Under the pieces are notes generated by a model. It was given only the letters and a program-made list of their open reading frames with translations. It searched no databases and had not been told where the DNA came from. From Akebia trifoliata (lineage: Eukaryota > Streptophyta > Magnoliopsida > Ranunculales > Lardizabalaceae), in contig CM030715.1 of the NCBI GenBank assembly GCA_017979445.1, forward strand, positions 11,276,187 to 11,340,186: DNA of 64,000 nt. Reading direction: 5' to 3'. Both the position numbers and the translations under genes were made by a program. Position 1 is the first letter of the stretch. Each line of letters starts with the position of its first letter. Below are positions 34,685 through 46,247 of this stretch, piece after piece.

Positions 34685-35761
34685 ATCTTTCTTCTACTTA
34701 GACTTTGTCTTACTCTAGGACATCATCTTCTTTGTGACGCCCCCAAAACGCTAACACAAATCCCAAGGCCACTTCGAAATTCAGACTTGGCTCTCTCCTA
34801 TTTATGTTAGCGTTCCACGGAACTCAAAAGTATCGAAATCTAATATACCACAAATTCTGACTATATAAAATGTAACACGAAAATAACAGCGGAAGATTTA
34901 AAATATCTAACACGTGAATATATCAAAGTACGAAAGTTTACAATATACAGGATTACAAAAATACTCTCATTCTAACATGGACCTAAACTCTCAATCCAAA
35001 GACTACATACATCCTAGATGAAGTTGACAACATTAGGGGATGTAGCCCTAGTGCTCACCAAGCAATAGACTCTGATTGTCGATCTGAACGATCAGATACT
35101 CCTCACTTAACGACTCTACGCCTGTCTCGGTAACTGCAAGTGCTGAAACTAAAAAAAAATAGGAAGGAAAGGGTAAGTAACGAGAGTTACCCAGCAAGTC
35201 CACAATCAATTTCTACTAATAACCTCCCCTAAACATGATCGAGTAAACATGCTAAAAAATTTAACAAATACAAGATTTTACAAGAGAAAATACGATTAAC
35301 TGGTACATATAACTAGGGATGAACAACTAAACAGTTTTAAAGAGTCACATGGCATCAATCATCAGTATTCATTATACATTTTCATTTGTCATCCAATTAT
35401 GATTCATTACATTGAAATAACAAGCATGCTTTGCAGTTTATAATTTAAAATATAGCAATAGATATATAATACAATTGGTGGAATATTGAAATTAAAGAGT
35501 TGGGATTCACGACTGGATCGCTCCCAGTCGGGACATGATATTCCTCAATAACATCGTAGTTCTTGATTTTGTGGTTGATCGTCATTTACCACGCTTGCGG
35601 GACCATTAATCCGGCTCAGGCTGGCCGTTTGACGTGACCGTAAGCAATGGGTCTATTTTTGATGTGTCAGAACGTTCGACTACTACTAGATTGTTAGTGA
35701 TCACTGACTAATCATCTTCGTCTATGCCTATCAGGCGTGCAAGTGATTCCCAAAATAACAC

Positions 35762-35909
35762 TCCACTTGTATACGACCACCTTTACAATACACATTCACT
35801 GGTAAAGATAAGAAAGGAATGAACCCGGATTTCAGTCCACTCGTATACGACCACTTTTACAATACACATTCACTGGTAAAGATAAGAAAGGAATGAATCC
35901 GGATTCCAC
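35762..35909. repeat. 74-bp tandem duplication inside LTR F
   Basis: Two units starting 'tccactTGTATACGACC' and 'tccactCGTATACGACC' (35762 and 35836) differ at a few positions. Other copies of this LTR have a single unit, so the duplication is private to F. Confidence 0.8.
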
Positions 35910-36767
35910 GTATGAGCTTGTTGGTCCTTACCGTACATCCCAGGATAGTACATCCCTTCGGATGATGTGACACACTATCCCTTCAGACATTTACAGACCC
36001 TTTAACAGCTCACAAAATAACTACATATATATTATTTTCCATTTAAAACAAAAGAGAAATTAACAGAACAGGGTTGAGAATGGATATCCAGTTCCTACCA
36101 TGCAACTGTGGCCACTCGGCCTAAAATAAACAACAGTACTCGGAGCCTCTACGCCAACATAAATTTAAATAAACATACAGCCCTTTCATTAATAACCTGG
36201 ATATCCTTTCACCAACCTACATACAACATACAATGTAAAATGCAGACATCACATCTCCGGTGTGACTCTGATATTTTACCGATTTATCCCTTTTTTCATT
36301 ATCTCGTAATTTTCACTTTTTATCTTTTCAAATCATACCATTCATTTTCAATCTTTCAATTTTGGTCTTTCCATCGAAACCATTAAGGTTTATTCAAAAC
36401 GAGGCCCCAATAGGTATGCGAAGGCAAACTGCCAAAAATAGAAAAATCGGTGAAAATTTGGCTAAGTGTCGGAAACTCAATTTTTTAAAGTTTTTGAAAT
36501 TGAAAATAGATTTTCATAAATGAAGGCCCTCGACTACATAAGAAAAGCTATGTAGTTTTGTAACCTAATTCAAAGTAATGCAAAAGATATCACGGGAATA
36601 CTAAAAACATTCCCATCGTGACAAAAAATTTGTTTATTTGTTTTTCGCTTCGTTTGAAGGAGTTACGGGGGGGGGCCATAAATAGTCGTTTTGGCATGTT
36701 AAAAGCATGAGGAATGCAAAAAAAATATCAAAAAAAAATTTTGGATACTTTTTTATTTTCACGGTAG

Positions 36768-36832
36768 CACCGTGAATAGTGCACTACGGCTCACTGTGGC
36801 ACCGTCAATGGAGCACGGTGGCACCGATAAAA
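36768..36832. repeat. CACGGT-ACCGTG palindromes in LTR F
   Basis: Reads cacggtagcaccgtg, ctgtggcaccgtc and cacggtggcaccga in 65 bp. The arms are CACGGT/ACCGTG instead of TCGGT/ACCGA, but the CGGT-NNN-ACCG core is kept. LTR B has the same variant near 14698. Confidence 0.7.
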
Positions 36833-37755
36833 TGCTGGATTTTTGTGAATTTTTCTATTTTTCCTTCATTTCTTCGAGTTTTTCACTCATTTTCGATTCT
36901 AATAACCCACCCACGGATCCAATAATTAAATCACGATAAAATACATCAAATACCTTAGGTCTAGCATGAATTTGAAGTAATTACAACAATATTTAACGAA
37001 TTTTTAAACACAACATAAGTCTCGAAACATCCCTAAATGTAATTTTTCGAAATCTATGGTTATTAATAAGAATCGAGAGTCCCTTACATTGGTTCGTGGT
37101 TGTAAATGTTAATGAATCAACACCAATGGTCAATGCTCGACGACTCGGAGTTTCGAAAGTGGTTGACTCGGGTGCCAACGGTCGGATTGGTCGTGAAACC
37201 CTCTTTGAATGTATTCTTCCCCTTTTCAATGGTGATGGACGACTCTTCCTTGATTTGGATAAGACCCTAAGCGGTTATAGATAAATCTACTAGCTGATTT
37301 TTGGTAAGAACCTAAGAAAAGGAAAAGGAAATGGAGGTTGGATGGGGTGAGCACGTGGAACTCGACAACGCAGACGACTTTGCCTTCTTCGTCGAGGTCC
37401 AACTCTGACTTGATTATGATAGATCTTGATGGGAAGGGTTGAAACCCTAGGTTTGAAAAAGTGGTTGATTTGAGTTCTTTAGAAAAGAATGAAGAAGTGA
37501 AATGAAATAAAAGAAAGTAAGCTTTCTTTTACAAGAGGGCTGAGGGCATTTTTGACATTTTCTATTTATTTCTAATTTTAACGAAATCCTGATCATTCGA
37601 ACTCGAAAAATAAAGTGTGAGTATTCCATTTCGAATAATTTTTCGTTGCGGACCTGACGGTGAAGTTGATTTTTTATGATTCTCGTTTTAGCAAAATTTC
37701 ACTATTTTGGATCCCACGTAATGCGAAATTCGAGGATTTAAAAAAAAGTCTTACA

Positions 37756-38700
37756 AGGTCAACATAATTGGTAGCAAGAGCAAGATCAATTTTATAGCAT
37801 GATTCCTATATGATGGTCACAATGTTTGTAGGGGAATTAGCTTGTAAATTATAGAATCAAGTTGCTTTGAAGGAAGTTTGAGCAATAAATTTTGTTTTAA
37901 ATCTTGATCGGGATGCACATCTTAATCAGTTTAGGCAATAAAAGATGGGCCGAAACAAAGCTAAAATAATAGTAAAGAGGAATGATCCAAAATTAAACCC
38001 CTTGCAACTCTTTAGATCGTGGTATAGGTTGATTTTGATCCATTCAATCCAATCAAAGACAACAACTTTTGACGTCATGAGGGTTGGTTTTATATTGATC
38101 CCTCCAATCCAATCAAGGAGAGCATAAAGCCAACAGTTTGATTGGGATCTAATGAAAGATTCCAAGGACGCTTACCACCGTGTACAACAAAATCTTTGAG
38201 TATCAATGATTGTCAGAATGTCAAACAGGAGAATATATATGATCAATGGGAGCACCAATGGATGTTTTCATTTTTCTGTTTCATTAGAATATTCGATCCT
38301 AAGCCACCATGAAAATCTTTTTATAGCTTCATAGCTTATGATTTCAGTAGCAAGCTTAAGTGGAGGATGATCTTTTCATTCACTTTAACAGAATTTTAAG
38401 TTCAGTGGGCAAGTTCCCAAAGATCCCACCATAGCTTTTTCTAGGTGTTATGCTCAAAGCAAATTTATTTTGTCCCCACATAGTCTTATCATGCCTATGT
38501 TCAAGTCTAATTCTACATGGGTTGCAATGTTGTTTTGAAAATAATTCAAGATTTCGTATAAACTTTGTCGTCATCATCATCATAAGGTATTATTCGAAAT
38601 TTTTGGGGTCGACTTAATGAATCATGGTTTTCTATTCAATTGTCCAGAATCTTTATTTTTTTTTTTACAATTGGCTAATAAGTTAGAACAATATTACCAA
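37756..38700. other. Unassigned sequence
   Basis: No recognisable element or gene. A short internal duplication ('tccaatccaatcaa' at about 38042 and 38103) is visible. A minus-strand frame at 38380-38583 has ordinary-looking composition (CRIRLEHRHDKTMWGQNKF), but I do not recognise it and would not call it a gene. Confidence 0.3.
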
Positions 38701-38754
38701 CGAGTGAAGGCTACACTACCGCTATAAAACGTAATAGTAAGATGATGAATTACT

Positions 38755-39035
38755 ATTTCGTGAGTTGAATTTGACGAATTTACGATTTTGTCTCACTGTT
38801 TATTTTAATTTACCAAAACATGAACAATAACGAATTTGATGGTTTTAAAGTGACTATTCCACAGGTTCAAAGTGACAATTTCACAGGTTTAAGATGACTA
38901 TCTCGGTAAAAATAATGAGACCTATGGGATAGTCACTTTAAACCTGCAAAATTGTCACTTTAAACCTTTGAAATAGTCACCTTAAAACTTCCGAATTCGT
39001 TACTGTGAATCGTAAATTCGTCAAGAGTTGGTCAC
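38755..39035. mobile_element. MITE-like inverted-repeat element 1
   Basis: The two halves are inverted copies. The outer arm ttgacgaatttacgatt at 38771-38787 pairs with aatcgtaaattcgtcaa at 39008-39024, and the inner 'ttttaaagtgactatt' and 'gactatc' steps pair with 38928-38990. The left arm also contains two related 26-bp subrepeats (cacaggtt.aaagtgacaa). There is no ORF. It is a non-autonomous hairpin element of unknown superfamily; no TSD identified. Confidence 0.6.
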
Positions 39036-39069
39036 GTATTCATAAATATCTCTAATAAGAATTCAGGTA

Positions 39070-39251
39070 GTATACACCCAGGGTGGAGGATTGAAACCCT
39101 CCTCCCACACCCCAATACATGTCATGTACGCCATAATCCAAGGAAATGTTAAAAAGGAGATATTTTAGTCATTAATTTCTAGAATTTTGGCTTACATTGA
39201 GTGTATTGAGGTGTTGGAGAAGGGTTTCAATCCTCCACCCTGGATGCATAC
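39070..39251. mobile_element. MITE-like hairpin element 2 (about 182 bp)
   Basis: Terminal inverted repeats of about 53 bp (39070-39122 and 39195-39251), sharing ccagggtggaggattgaaac, enclose a roughly 72-bp loop. No coding capacity. Such a long TIR with a short loop is typical of a MITE or a folded-back small DNA transposon. I found no certain TSD. Confidence 0.65.
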
Positions 39252-39259
39252 GATCTGCA

Positions 39260-40650
39260 CTCTAACAATAAATAGCTGATTTGGAAGGTGATAGTAAAAG
39301 CATAGCCTTAATTATTACTACTTACTTTCAATACCTTAAGCTTGGATTTTCTCTTGTTGTTTTATAACTTCCAATTTGCATGTTCCTTCTAATTTTTTAT
39401 ATTAATCAGTCGTTGTAGCATGAGATCAAATCCTCATAATTTAGTTTCAAATTTTAGCTTATTACCTACTGGAATTATTTCTATATTTTTTACAAATACG
39501 ATCATTTTTAATTTTAGCTTTCTTATTCTGTCTACTCATTCATTTAATAAATATGTTCATCTTATATAAGTCATCTAGTAAGCAAGTTTCGATTCAACAA
39601 ATTATTGGATGGGATTAGATCGGTTTAATTCAGATAAATCCAGAAAATTTCTGAGATCATACAAATGATGGTTTTAGATTCCTTGAAATCTGTCTGATGG
39701 ATAAAGGATAGTTGGAGGACGGGGAGATTTATTCAAAGAGTTTTATGACAGTGATGTAAGCTTAGAAGTAAATAGAAGTACAGATCATGTACTTCCTATA
39801 ATTGGTTTGAAGAAAGGTCTTGACATAAGAAAATTTTGATTGCTTTCGTGATTATTTTTAAATTATAAAGTATCTAGAATAATGAAGATTTTTATTAATT
39901 GTATTTTTGAAATCAGTTAATTCTTTGTTTAAAAATTTAACGACCCAGTTAGGAGTTCTATAAGTTATATCCGTAAATAATAACGTTAGGCTGTGGCAGT
40001 TGAGCCTCATATTGTATGGAGTTTTAATTCAGTTTGCATTAGTAAAAGTTGATTTTGATCTCAAGAATCATCTATACATCAAGACGATGTCTACTCGTCC
40101 ACTTGGGGCAGACAGAGAATTTCCCTTTTCTGGTATCAAGATATAATGTTCCATATAGCATAAAAAGTAGTAGCTAATTATTATTATTAAGAATAGCATG
40201 CACACACGGACAAAGTACGAGTCCCCACCGCATAAGCATGGTCTCTCTCTTCTGGTGTTGCAGGATCCCACTGAGTTCTCTTGAAGTGAAAAATCTCTCA
40301 AAAGATTGCCCTCATTGCTCTCATTCAGCTTCGCAAGTGATATGTCCTTCACTTCCACTGTTCCAAGTCTCTCTCTGTCATATCCTGCACCAAGGTTTTC
40401 TTACGTCCTTCAATTCTCATAGAAGGTTAAAGACAACGCAATACTGTTTTGACAAAATGGCTTTGAATAGGATGCACTGAAAGCATAAATTTGGTTTAGT
40501 TAATGATGGAAATTAGTCAGTGAGATATGAAAAATTAAATTTGAACATCAGCTTACCAAGTACATTGTACACTGGCTCACTGGTTCGGACCTTTTGCACT
40601 CAGGGCCCACAACTAAATACATGTCACCTTAAGTCACAATTCAAGGAATT
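39260..40650. other. Unassigned sequence, possible host-derived
   Basis: No repeat family recognised. A 96-codon minus-strand frame (40358-40068) includes SLAKLNESNEGNLLRDFSLQ and a short hydrophobic stretch. I do not recognise it, and there is no supporting gene structure. Confidence 0.25.
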
Positions 40651-40654
40651 GATG

Positions 40655-41260
40655 TTTAAGACCATCCACAATGGACATGTTGGTGTGTGTTAAATCAAGC
40701 CCACTAACTTTGGTCAATGTATGCACTACAATGGACATACTAACGTGTGTGTTAAGTTTGTCAGACGCTAACTTGTGTGTTAATTGTGATTAGCTGCTTG
40801 GCTAGCCACGTTATTTCGCAAAAGTATTGCCTTTTATGACAATTTTAACTATTTTAATAATTTTCAATTTTAAATAAAAAACTAATGGTTACAAATTTTA
40901 TCATTGTGCTGTTCAACACTGCACTATAAATTCTTTTAAATTTCTGAAACACTATAAAATCTGATATGTATGATCCAATTTTCTCCAAATTCCTCCGTTC
41001 TTCCATTTCTTCATTTTCCATTCTCCCAATATGGATCTTCTAGCTCCATTTTTCAATCATAATTTCAAACAATACAACTATTCTCAACCAATCCTACAAT
41101 TTAATTCTTAGTATATTTTTAATCCACCTAAATTTTTTTCAAATCAATCATAATTCTCATCTCATCAACCTTCTTAGACTAATAATGTACAATCTCCATA
41201 TTCCCGCTCTGAAAGTACTTGTTAGGAAAATATTCCTCTTCTTTTGTTTTATTGATGGAA
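40655..41260 (+). mobile_element. Possible Harbinger/Pong-like 5' fragment
   Basis: A terminus-like sequence agaccatccacaatgg follows TTA. Then come direct short repeats of 'acaatggacat' and 'gtgtgtgttaa', a pyrimidine-rich leader, and an ATG at 41031 opening MDLLAPFFNHNFKQYNYSQP, an Asn/Gln-rich start like that of Pong-type ORF1. Stops follow within 30 codons and no transposase is seen. Inference from resemblance only. Confidence 0.35.
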
Positions 41261-41261
41261 T

Positions 41262-41973
41262 GGGGACATTTTGAAGAGTTCATGATTGATCTAATCTATA
41301 ATGTCTTAAAAAATCTATTTTGTATCTCTAGGTCGTTAATTTTTATATTATGTGTATCTCTAGGAATTTGTAACAAATATTTAGAATCGATTTTATAAAA
41401 TATTTGAAGAGGAGAGTTAAGAGAAATTAGTATATGTCTCGATAAGTGTATACAAGTGATCAATCAAAATATAAGCACTTTACAAAAGAGATTTCAGAAA
41501 AATCTAAGTACACAATTAGATTTATATCAAAATATTATCCAAAATGAACTATAAAATTGTATAAATCAGAGTCTCAAGTGTTAAGTTATTAACAAAAGAA
41601 AAATAATTACATAAATTATCATTACGTCCCTGTTGTCATATAAATATCAAACTTATAAGACAAAATCAGATTCCTCTTTCTTCTCCATCTTTCTTCTTTA
41701 ACGAAGAACACCCAAAACATTAAAATATCAAATAACGATTTGGATACCTTAGAGCGAGAACCAATAGTCATGAAGAAGAGAAAAAACTTCATCTCATTGA
41801 GATCTTTACTTAAAGTCGAAGATTTCGTGTTAGGATAGAGATCAAAGTTGGAGTTTCGTGCAATTTGTTTTATTGGGAGTCATTCTTAACAAAATCACAT
41901 GTCGAAATTGCAAAACATGTAGGAAATCTTCCTTTCTACTTTTTAGTTGTTAATTTTTGAAGAAACATAGATT
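41262..41973. other. Unassigned AT-rich sequence
   Basis: No ORF, repeat or element end recognised. Confidence 0.3.
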
Positions 41974-42407
41974 TATCAAATCGGTGTTGTTGAGGTTTCT
42001 TATTTAGATTTGATTCACTTTAAATCACACTTGTTTAGGTGTCTGATTTCATGGATTTACTCATATTTATGTTACTATACAAGTTTTGAAAAAGAAAATA
42101 GGATAAAACTAGTTTTGGAGAAGTTTTGAGAAAAATCGAAAAGAAATCCCAAAGAATGCATGTTTCACCCCTTCGACTTCTATCAAATGGGTGTTGTTGA
42201 GGTTTCTTATTTAGACTTGATTCACTTTAAATCACACTTGTTTAGGTGTCTGATTTCATGGATTTACTCATATTTATGTTAAATAAGTTATTTTTACATC
42301 ACTATACAAGTTTTGAAAAAGAAAATAAGATAAAACCAGTTTTGGAGAAGTTTTGAGAAAAATCGAAAAGAAATCCCAAAGAATGCATATTTCACCCCTT
42401 CGACTTC
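41974..42407. repeat. Tandem duplication of a roughly 207-bp unit
   Basis: Unit 1 is 41974-42180 and unit 2 is 42181-42407. They are nearly identical except for about 20 extra bases (aaataagttatttttacatc) in unit 2. High identity implies a recent duplication. Confidence 0.9.
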
Positions 42408-42860
42408 TATTATATCGATTTCTAATCGCTGTGGCTATATGAAAATATTGGGCTTCGTACCATGTCTAGTCCTAAGATAGGATAATTAAAATTTATTTCG
42501 ATTTATCCAATTTTAACTTAGATTTTGATAATATGACTAGGTGTTGTAAGTCATTCACCTAACCTCAATTTTGCACTTATGTCTCTACATTGCATTTAAT
42601 TAAAATACACTTGAAATTTAAACATGCATTTTTTCAGGTCATTCAATAGTCCATTCTTATAAGATTTACCTATTCGGCATTCATGGCATCTTATGACATT
42701 CAAGGCATTCAAGTGTAAGTTGTGGAATCATAAAACATCCACGAGACATAAGACTTATAATGGTTTGACAATGTGCTTACATCCATTCTCACAGTAAGTC
42801 TCTAGTTTGCAATACAATAGTTGTTCAGTTAGAATCTAAACATTTATGGTATGTAATACA
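42408..42860. other. Diverged Sirevirus LTR-like flank
   Basis: At 42740-42800 'gagacataagacttataatgg' and 'tgcttacatccattctcac' resemble a segment of the copia LTR ('gagacacacgatttatagtgg', 'tgcctacatccactccca'; 10322-10372). A second copy of the same segment follows at about 42905-42960. Either two nested LTR fragments or an internal duplication. Confidence 0.35.
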
Positions 42861-43224
42861 TAGCATGCATTCATTTAAATGTAAATTAATAAAAACATTT
42901 TCACAACACGAGAGAAACATTTTATAGTGGTTCGACACTGTACCTACATCTACATCCAAGGTTCCTACGTAGGAATTTTATGTTCATTATCAAAAAGGTT
43001 TATGGTTCACCTCGAACCTTTCACATAAAACTTTTATACTCAGGATAAATTATAAAATTTTAAGATCTAGATAAACGAATCTTCTTGAAATTGTGAATTT
43101 TGTTCATCGAAAATTCACGAACCTCTTCTCTTGTCAAGAGTCTTAGTCTCTAACAAGAGTTTGGTTTTTTATGGGACTGAACCAAGTAACCTTATACATA
43201 TATTTGGAAATGAAAAACTAAAAT

Positions 43225-45086
43225 TGTAGACACCCGAATTTAAGCGGGCCCTCGACGCAAGATGCCCCGAAAATCGAAAAATTGGGATGGGCCCCAAAGT
43301 CCAAACCTACAAAACCCATTGCATTTTCCGTCAATAAATGTCTAAGGCTACTCACGTAGCCCATGGACCCAAAAACACGTCACCACTCTCATCCTTAAAT
43401 CCAACCCAATATAAGTCCGAATCCACCTTTACTCTATACTACCCAACCCAACCTAAATCCATCACCCTAATCCGAATCAACTCAACCCAACACTATTCTA
43501 TCCAAGCCCACACCCAAACCCAACCTAAGCTAAGCCCATCACATAAAACCCAAACTATTCTCCTAAACCCAATCCAACATAAACCCAATTCAATCCAAAA
43601 CCCAATCCATCATAAACCCAATTCAATCTAAACCCAAGCCCATCACATAAAACCCAAACTACTTTCCTAAACCCAACCCAACCAAAGCCCAACTCACTAC
43701 CCAAACCCAATCCAAACCATCATCATCACATCAAACCAATCACCAAGAGATGACACATGTCATCATCTCCTCCCACCTCCCTCATCTAATCAACTCAACC
43801 CATAACCCTACCCTAACCTAACCTATTCCCCATCCTCTCATCATCAACCACCAACATCATAACCCATACCCTACATACCCTAACCTATTCCCCATTCTCT
43901 AACACTATCAACCACCCACATCACAACCCATATCTATCTATCACTTTCCCTTAAAACACTCCCACAAAATCACCTCAACCCATACCTCCCATACTCTTCT
44001 CTCTAATCATCCAACCACCATCATCAATCAACTAATCTCTTCATCCCTACATTTGCCACATGTCATCATCCCTTCAATCCTCTCAAAATCAAACCAATCA
44101 CTACTCATCTCTCCAAATCAAACACCATACCTCTTCAACCATCTCAACACTCCTTCTCCAAACAACTCCCTTACACCACCATTCCTCCCATCAACCATCA
44201 CTCATCTCACCCCACCAAACACTCTACCCAAATGGATTTGGATAAGATCCAAACCATTTGGGTTAAAACACAACCCATTTTCCTCATTACAAAACTACCC
44301 TTATTTCTTCCTCAAATTTCATACCCTTCTTCTCTCAAACCCATGCCATTATCCACTATTCTCATCCTTCACCCTATTATACCCTTAAAATACCTCTCAA
44401 CCTCTATAAAAACCCCTCTATTCTCCTCTTACAACAACTAATGAAATTTTGATAAAAAATCCTCCAAAAACTACAACTCTCTACTCTACTCTACTCTCAA
44501 CACCTCACTCTCAACTCAATCTTCTACAACCTCAAGCAAGTCCAAGTCAACTCAAAAGAAGAACATCAAGAAAAGCTTTGAAGATCAACTCAAGGACAAG
44601 GTGGGTTCAACAAAAGGAACACCCCCTCTACATCCCCTCTTCTACTCTCCCTTTTCCCACACATCTGCACACACCACCATGGGTTAAATCGCCAAAGGGC
44701 CCCTTCTACATAAGGGTGCCCTTAATGATTGAATCCAACATTGAAAGTCCCTCATATTTGAGGGCACACATCGATTTTCTTTCTTTTTCATTTTTATTTT
44801 CTTTTTATTTCCAAAAAAAAACCGAATCCGAGGTTACCACATTACGTGGATGGAGTAGGGTGCCTAACACCTTCCCTACTCCATAAATGGACCCCCTTAC
44901 CTTGAATCGAGGTTGGACCACGTGCATTATCCAACGAGAGTCATCAAACATACAAATGTATGATTTTTCAAAAAATGTGACATCGGGTGACCATTCACAC
45001 CCTTTTACCAATTTGAATGGTGGCGACTCCAAAACACCCCAAAGTGGAGGGATGTTTTCGAAAATATTGAAAATCCCGTGTCCACA
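43225..45086 (+). mobile_element. Solo LTR of a different family (TGTAGACACC...GTGTCCACA)
   Basis: 1862 bp, with perfect TSD AAAAT (43220-43224 and 45087-45091). The ends are TGTAGACACCC and CCGTGTCCACA. The first kilobase is C/A-rich with almost no G (the 60 bases from 43561 have none) and contains short repeats such as 'aaacccaattcaatc'. The ORFs in it are composition artefacts. The family resembles Tat/Ogre-type gypsy LTRs; the orientation given is by TG-first convention, since ends alone do not prove it. Confidence 0.85.
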
Positions 45087-45512
45087 AAAATAACAAAGAC
45101 TTGCTCAACTCTTAATGTTTGCCGATTGCGATCTTGAGTTATTCGAGTCTTTGTACTCACAAGTACGTCTTGATGGTTGGATCTTCTAATTAAGCTTTTG
45201 AGTTCAGCTCCTTGTGTTCACTTCTTCCATCTTCTCCCTTTGCTCAGTGCTCTATGAATGTAACAATGTGTATACAAGGTGAGGTTTGATAGTTGGAATA
45301 AGATCAAATGAGAAGTCAAAAAAGATTGAAGGGGTTCACCTAAGTTAGACTCTCATGAGAGAAAAAAAGGCTCTCTAAGTTTGGAAAGGGGTCGGCTAAA
45401 CGTCTTTAGGGTTTGATCCAACCCACAAATAAACTCAGAAGATGAGTTTTAAAGGTATTTAGAAAGCAAAAATTACCTACTGGTGGGGCCAAGCTAATTC
45501 CTAACTAAGCAA

Positions 45513-45552
45513 GGTGCTCCAACGATCATATTTTTGAATTTTTAGATCGTTG
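45513..45552. other. Hairpin in the older Sirevirus-like LTR
   Basis: ctccaacgatc pairs with gatcgttggag across a 17-base AT-rich loop, an 11-bp perfect stem. Nearby 'ggatcctactaaatagaagg' occurs twice (45688 and 45799). Confidence 0.7.
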
Positions 45553-46247
45553 GAGTGACCCACCTGACGGCCCTAGTGAAAAATCAAATAGCACCAATAG
45601 ACACTCCAGTTGCCCTGGTGGAATATGGACCGTGCTGGTAAGGGCCCTGGTTATTTTACTCGACGGCACTATCTTGCTTCTATCTTGTGGATCCTACTAA
45701 ATAGAAGGTCCCCGAACTTTCGTGGTGCAAATCGTTCGAAGAGCAAATCTATCTTGCTTCTGAAAGTTTCGTGGAGCAAATCGTTCAAGGATTTTGTGGA
45801 TCCTACTAAATAGAAGGTCCCCAAACTTTCATCAAGGGGTGGGCAATGGCCTAATTGGGTAAAAGTACCAAAATATCATTTTGGCCATTTCAAGCCAAAT
45901 TGAGCTCTCAAGAAGTCCGATAATTAAATGAGTTGGGAATTTAGTAGATCTTGCCTATATAAAATCTCAAAATACCCTTTATGCCCATTTGAAGATCCCA
46001 AAAGTTCTGATGAATGAATGAATGGGTCGAGGTATTTACCAATATGAGTTGACTTAACAATCATCCAGGTATTGGAAAATGGTTTAGGTGGTCTCATTAC
46101 CTTTTAGGTTTTATGCATACACATTATGAGCGTTTTGTCGATATGCTTGAGGTTGAGCGACTTTACCGGGGTCTTCACATGTCTTTAATTATTAACTGGT
46201 CTGACACACAACTTAAGCCTCAGGATTGACAAAATATGGAATTAAGA

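Larger units (their letters stand above)
26180..34732 (-). mobile_element. Athila-like Ty3/gypsy element K, decayed, minus strand
   Basis: Order on the minus strand: gag C-terminus (34684), protease (34426-33674), RT (33394-32559), RNase H (32401-32180), and integrase (about 28480-28028) after solo LTR E. Integrase last is the gypsy order. Protease DLGTSMNLLP and the RT and RNase H wording resemble the Athila/Tat side of plant gypsy. The left end is uncertain, and the right side is cut by solo LTR F. Confidence 0.7.
34733..37755 (-). mobile_element. Solo gypsy LTR F (3.0 kb, start deleted)
   Basis: It ends on the minus strand at 34733 with the GGGGGCGTCACA terminus. The start has lost about 170 bp: sequence passes from 'gaaattcgaggattt' to the terminal 'gtcttaca' through an A-run at 37740-37747. 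I found no matching TSD, consistent with terminal damage. It shares the 'tcgttttggcatgtt' region with LTR B. It carries a 74-bp tandem duplication at 35762-35909. Confidence 0.8.
42861..46247 (-). mobile_element. Second, older Sirevirus-like LTR (interrupted)
   Basis: Diverged counterparts of the copia LTR occur in order: 'tttatagtggttcgacac.gtacctacat' (42912), 'ggttcacct.gaac' (43010), the 'cactt..tccatcttctccctttgctc' region (45220) and the end 'gattgacaaaatatggaattaa' (46224). The end is followed by a polypurine-like tract atatctctctttgcc (46248-46262, minus-strand purines). The start is not defined. A solo LTR interrupts it at 43225-45086. Confidence 0.55.

Noticed and set aside
34728..37760. 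Target duplication for LTR F
   Set aside because: Flanks read TTCTT and AGGTC and do not match; the start of this LTR is deleted.
38380..38583. Minus-strand 67-codon frame as a host gene exon
   Set aside because: Not recognised, begins with a run of Met from a cat repeat, and no neighbouring exon is seen.
39070..39251. CRISPR-like or tRNA-like structure
   Set aside because: The repeats are inverted, not direct, and there is no cloverleaf. It is a MITE-type hairpin in plant DNA.
40068..40358. Minus-strand 96-codon frame as a host gene
   Set aside because: No start context, splice structure or recognisable domain.
43338..44886. Several frames of 60-145 codons rich in Pro, Ser, Thr and Asn
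   Set aside because: Composition artefact of a G-poor solo LTR; three overlapping frames are open at once.
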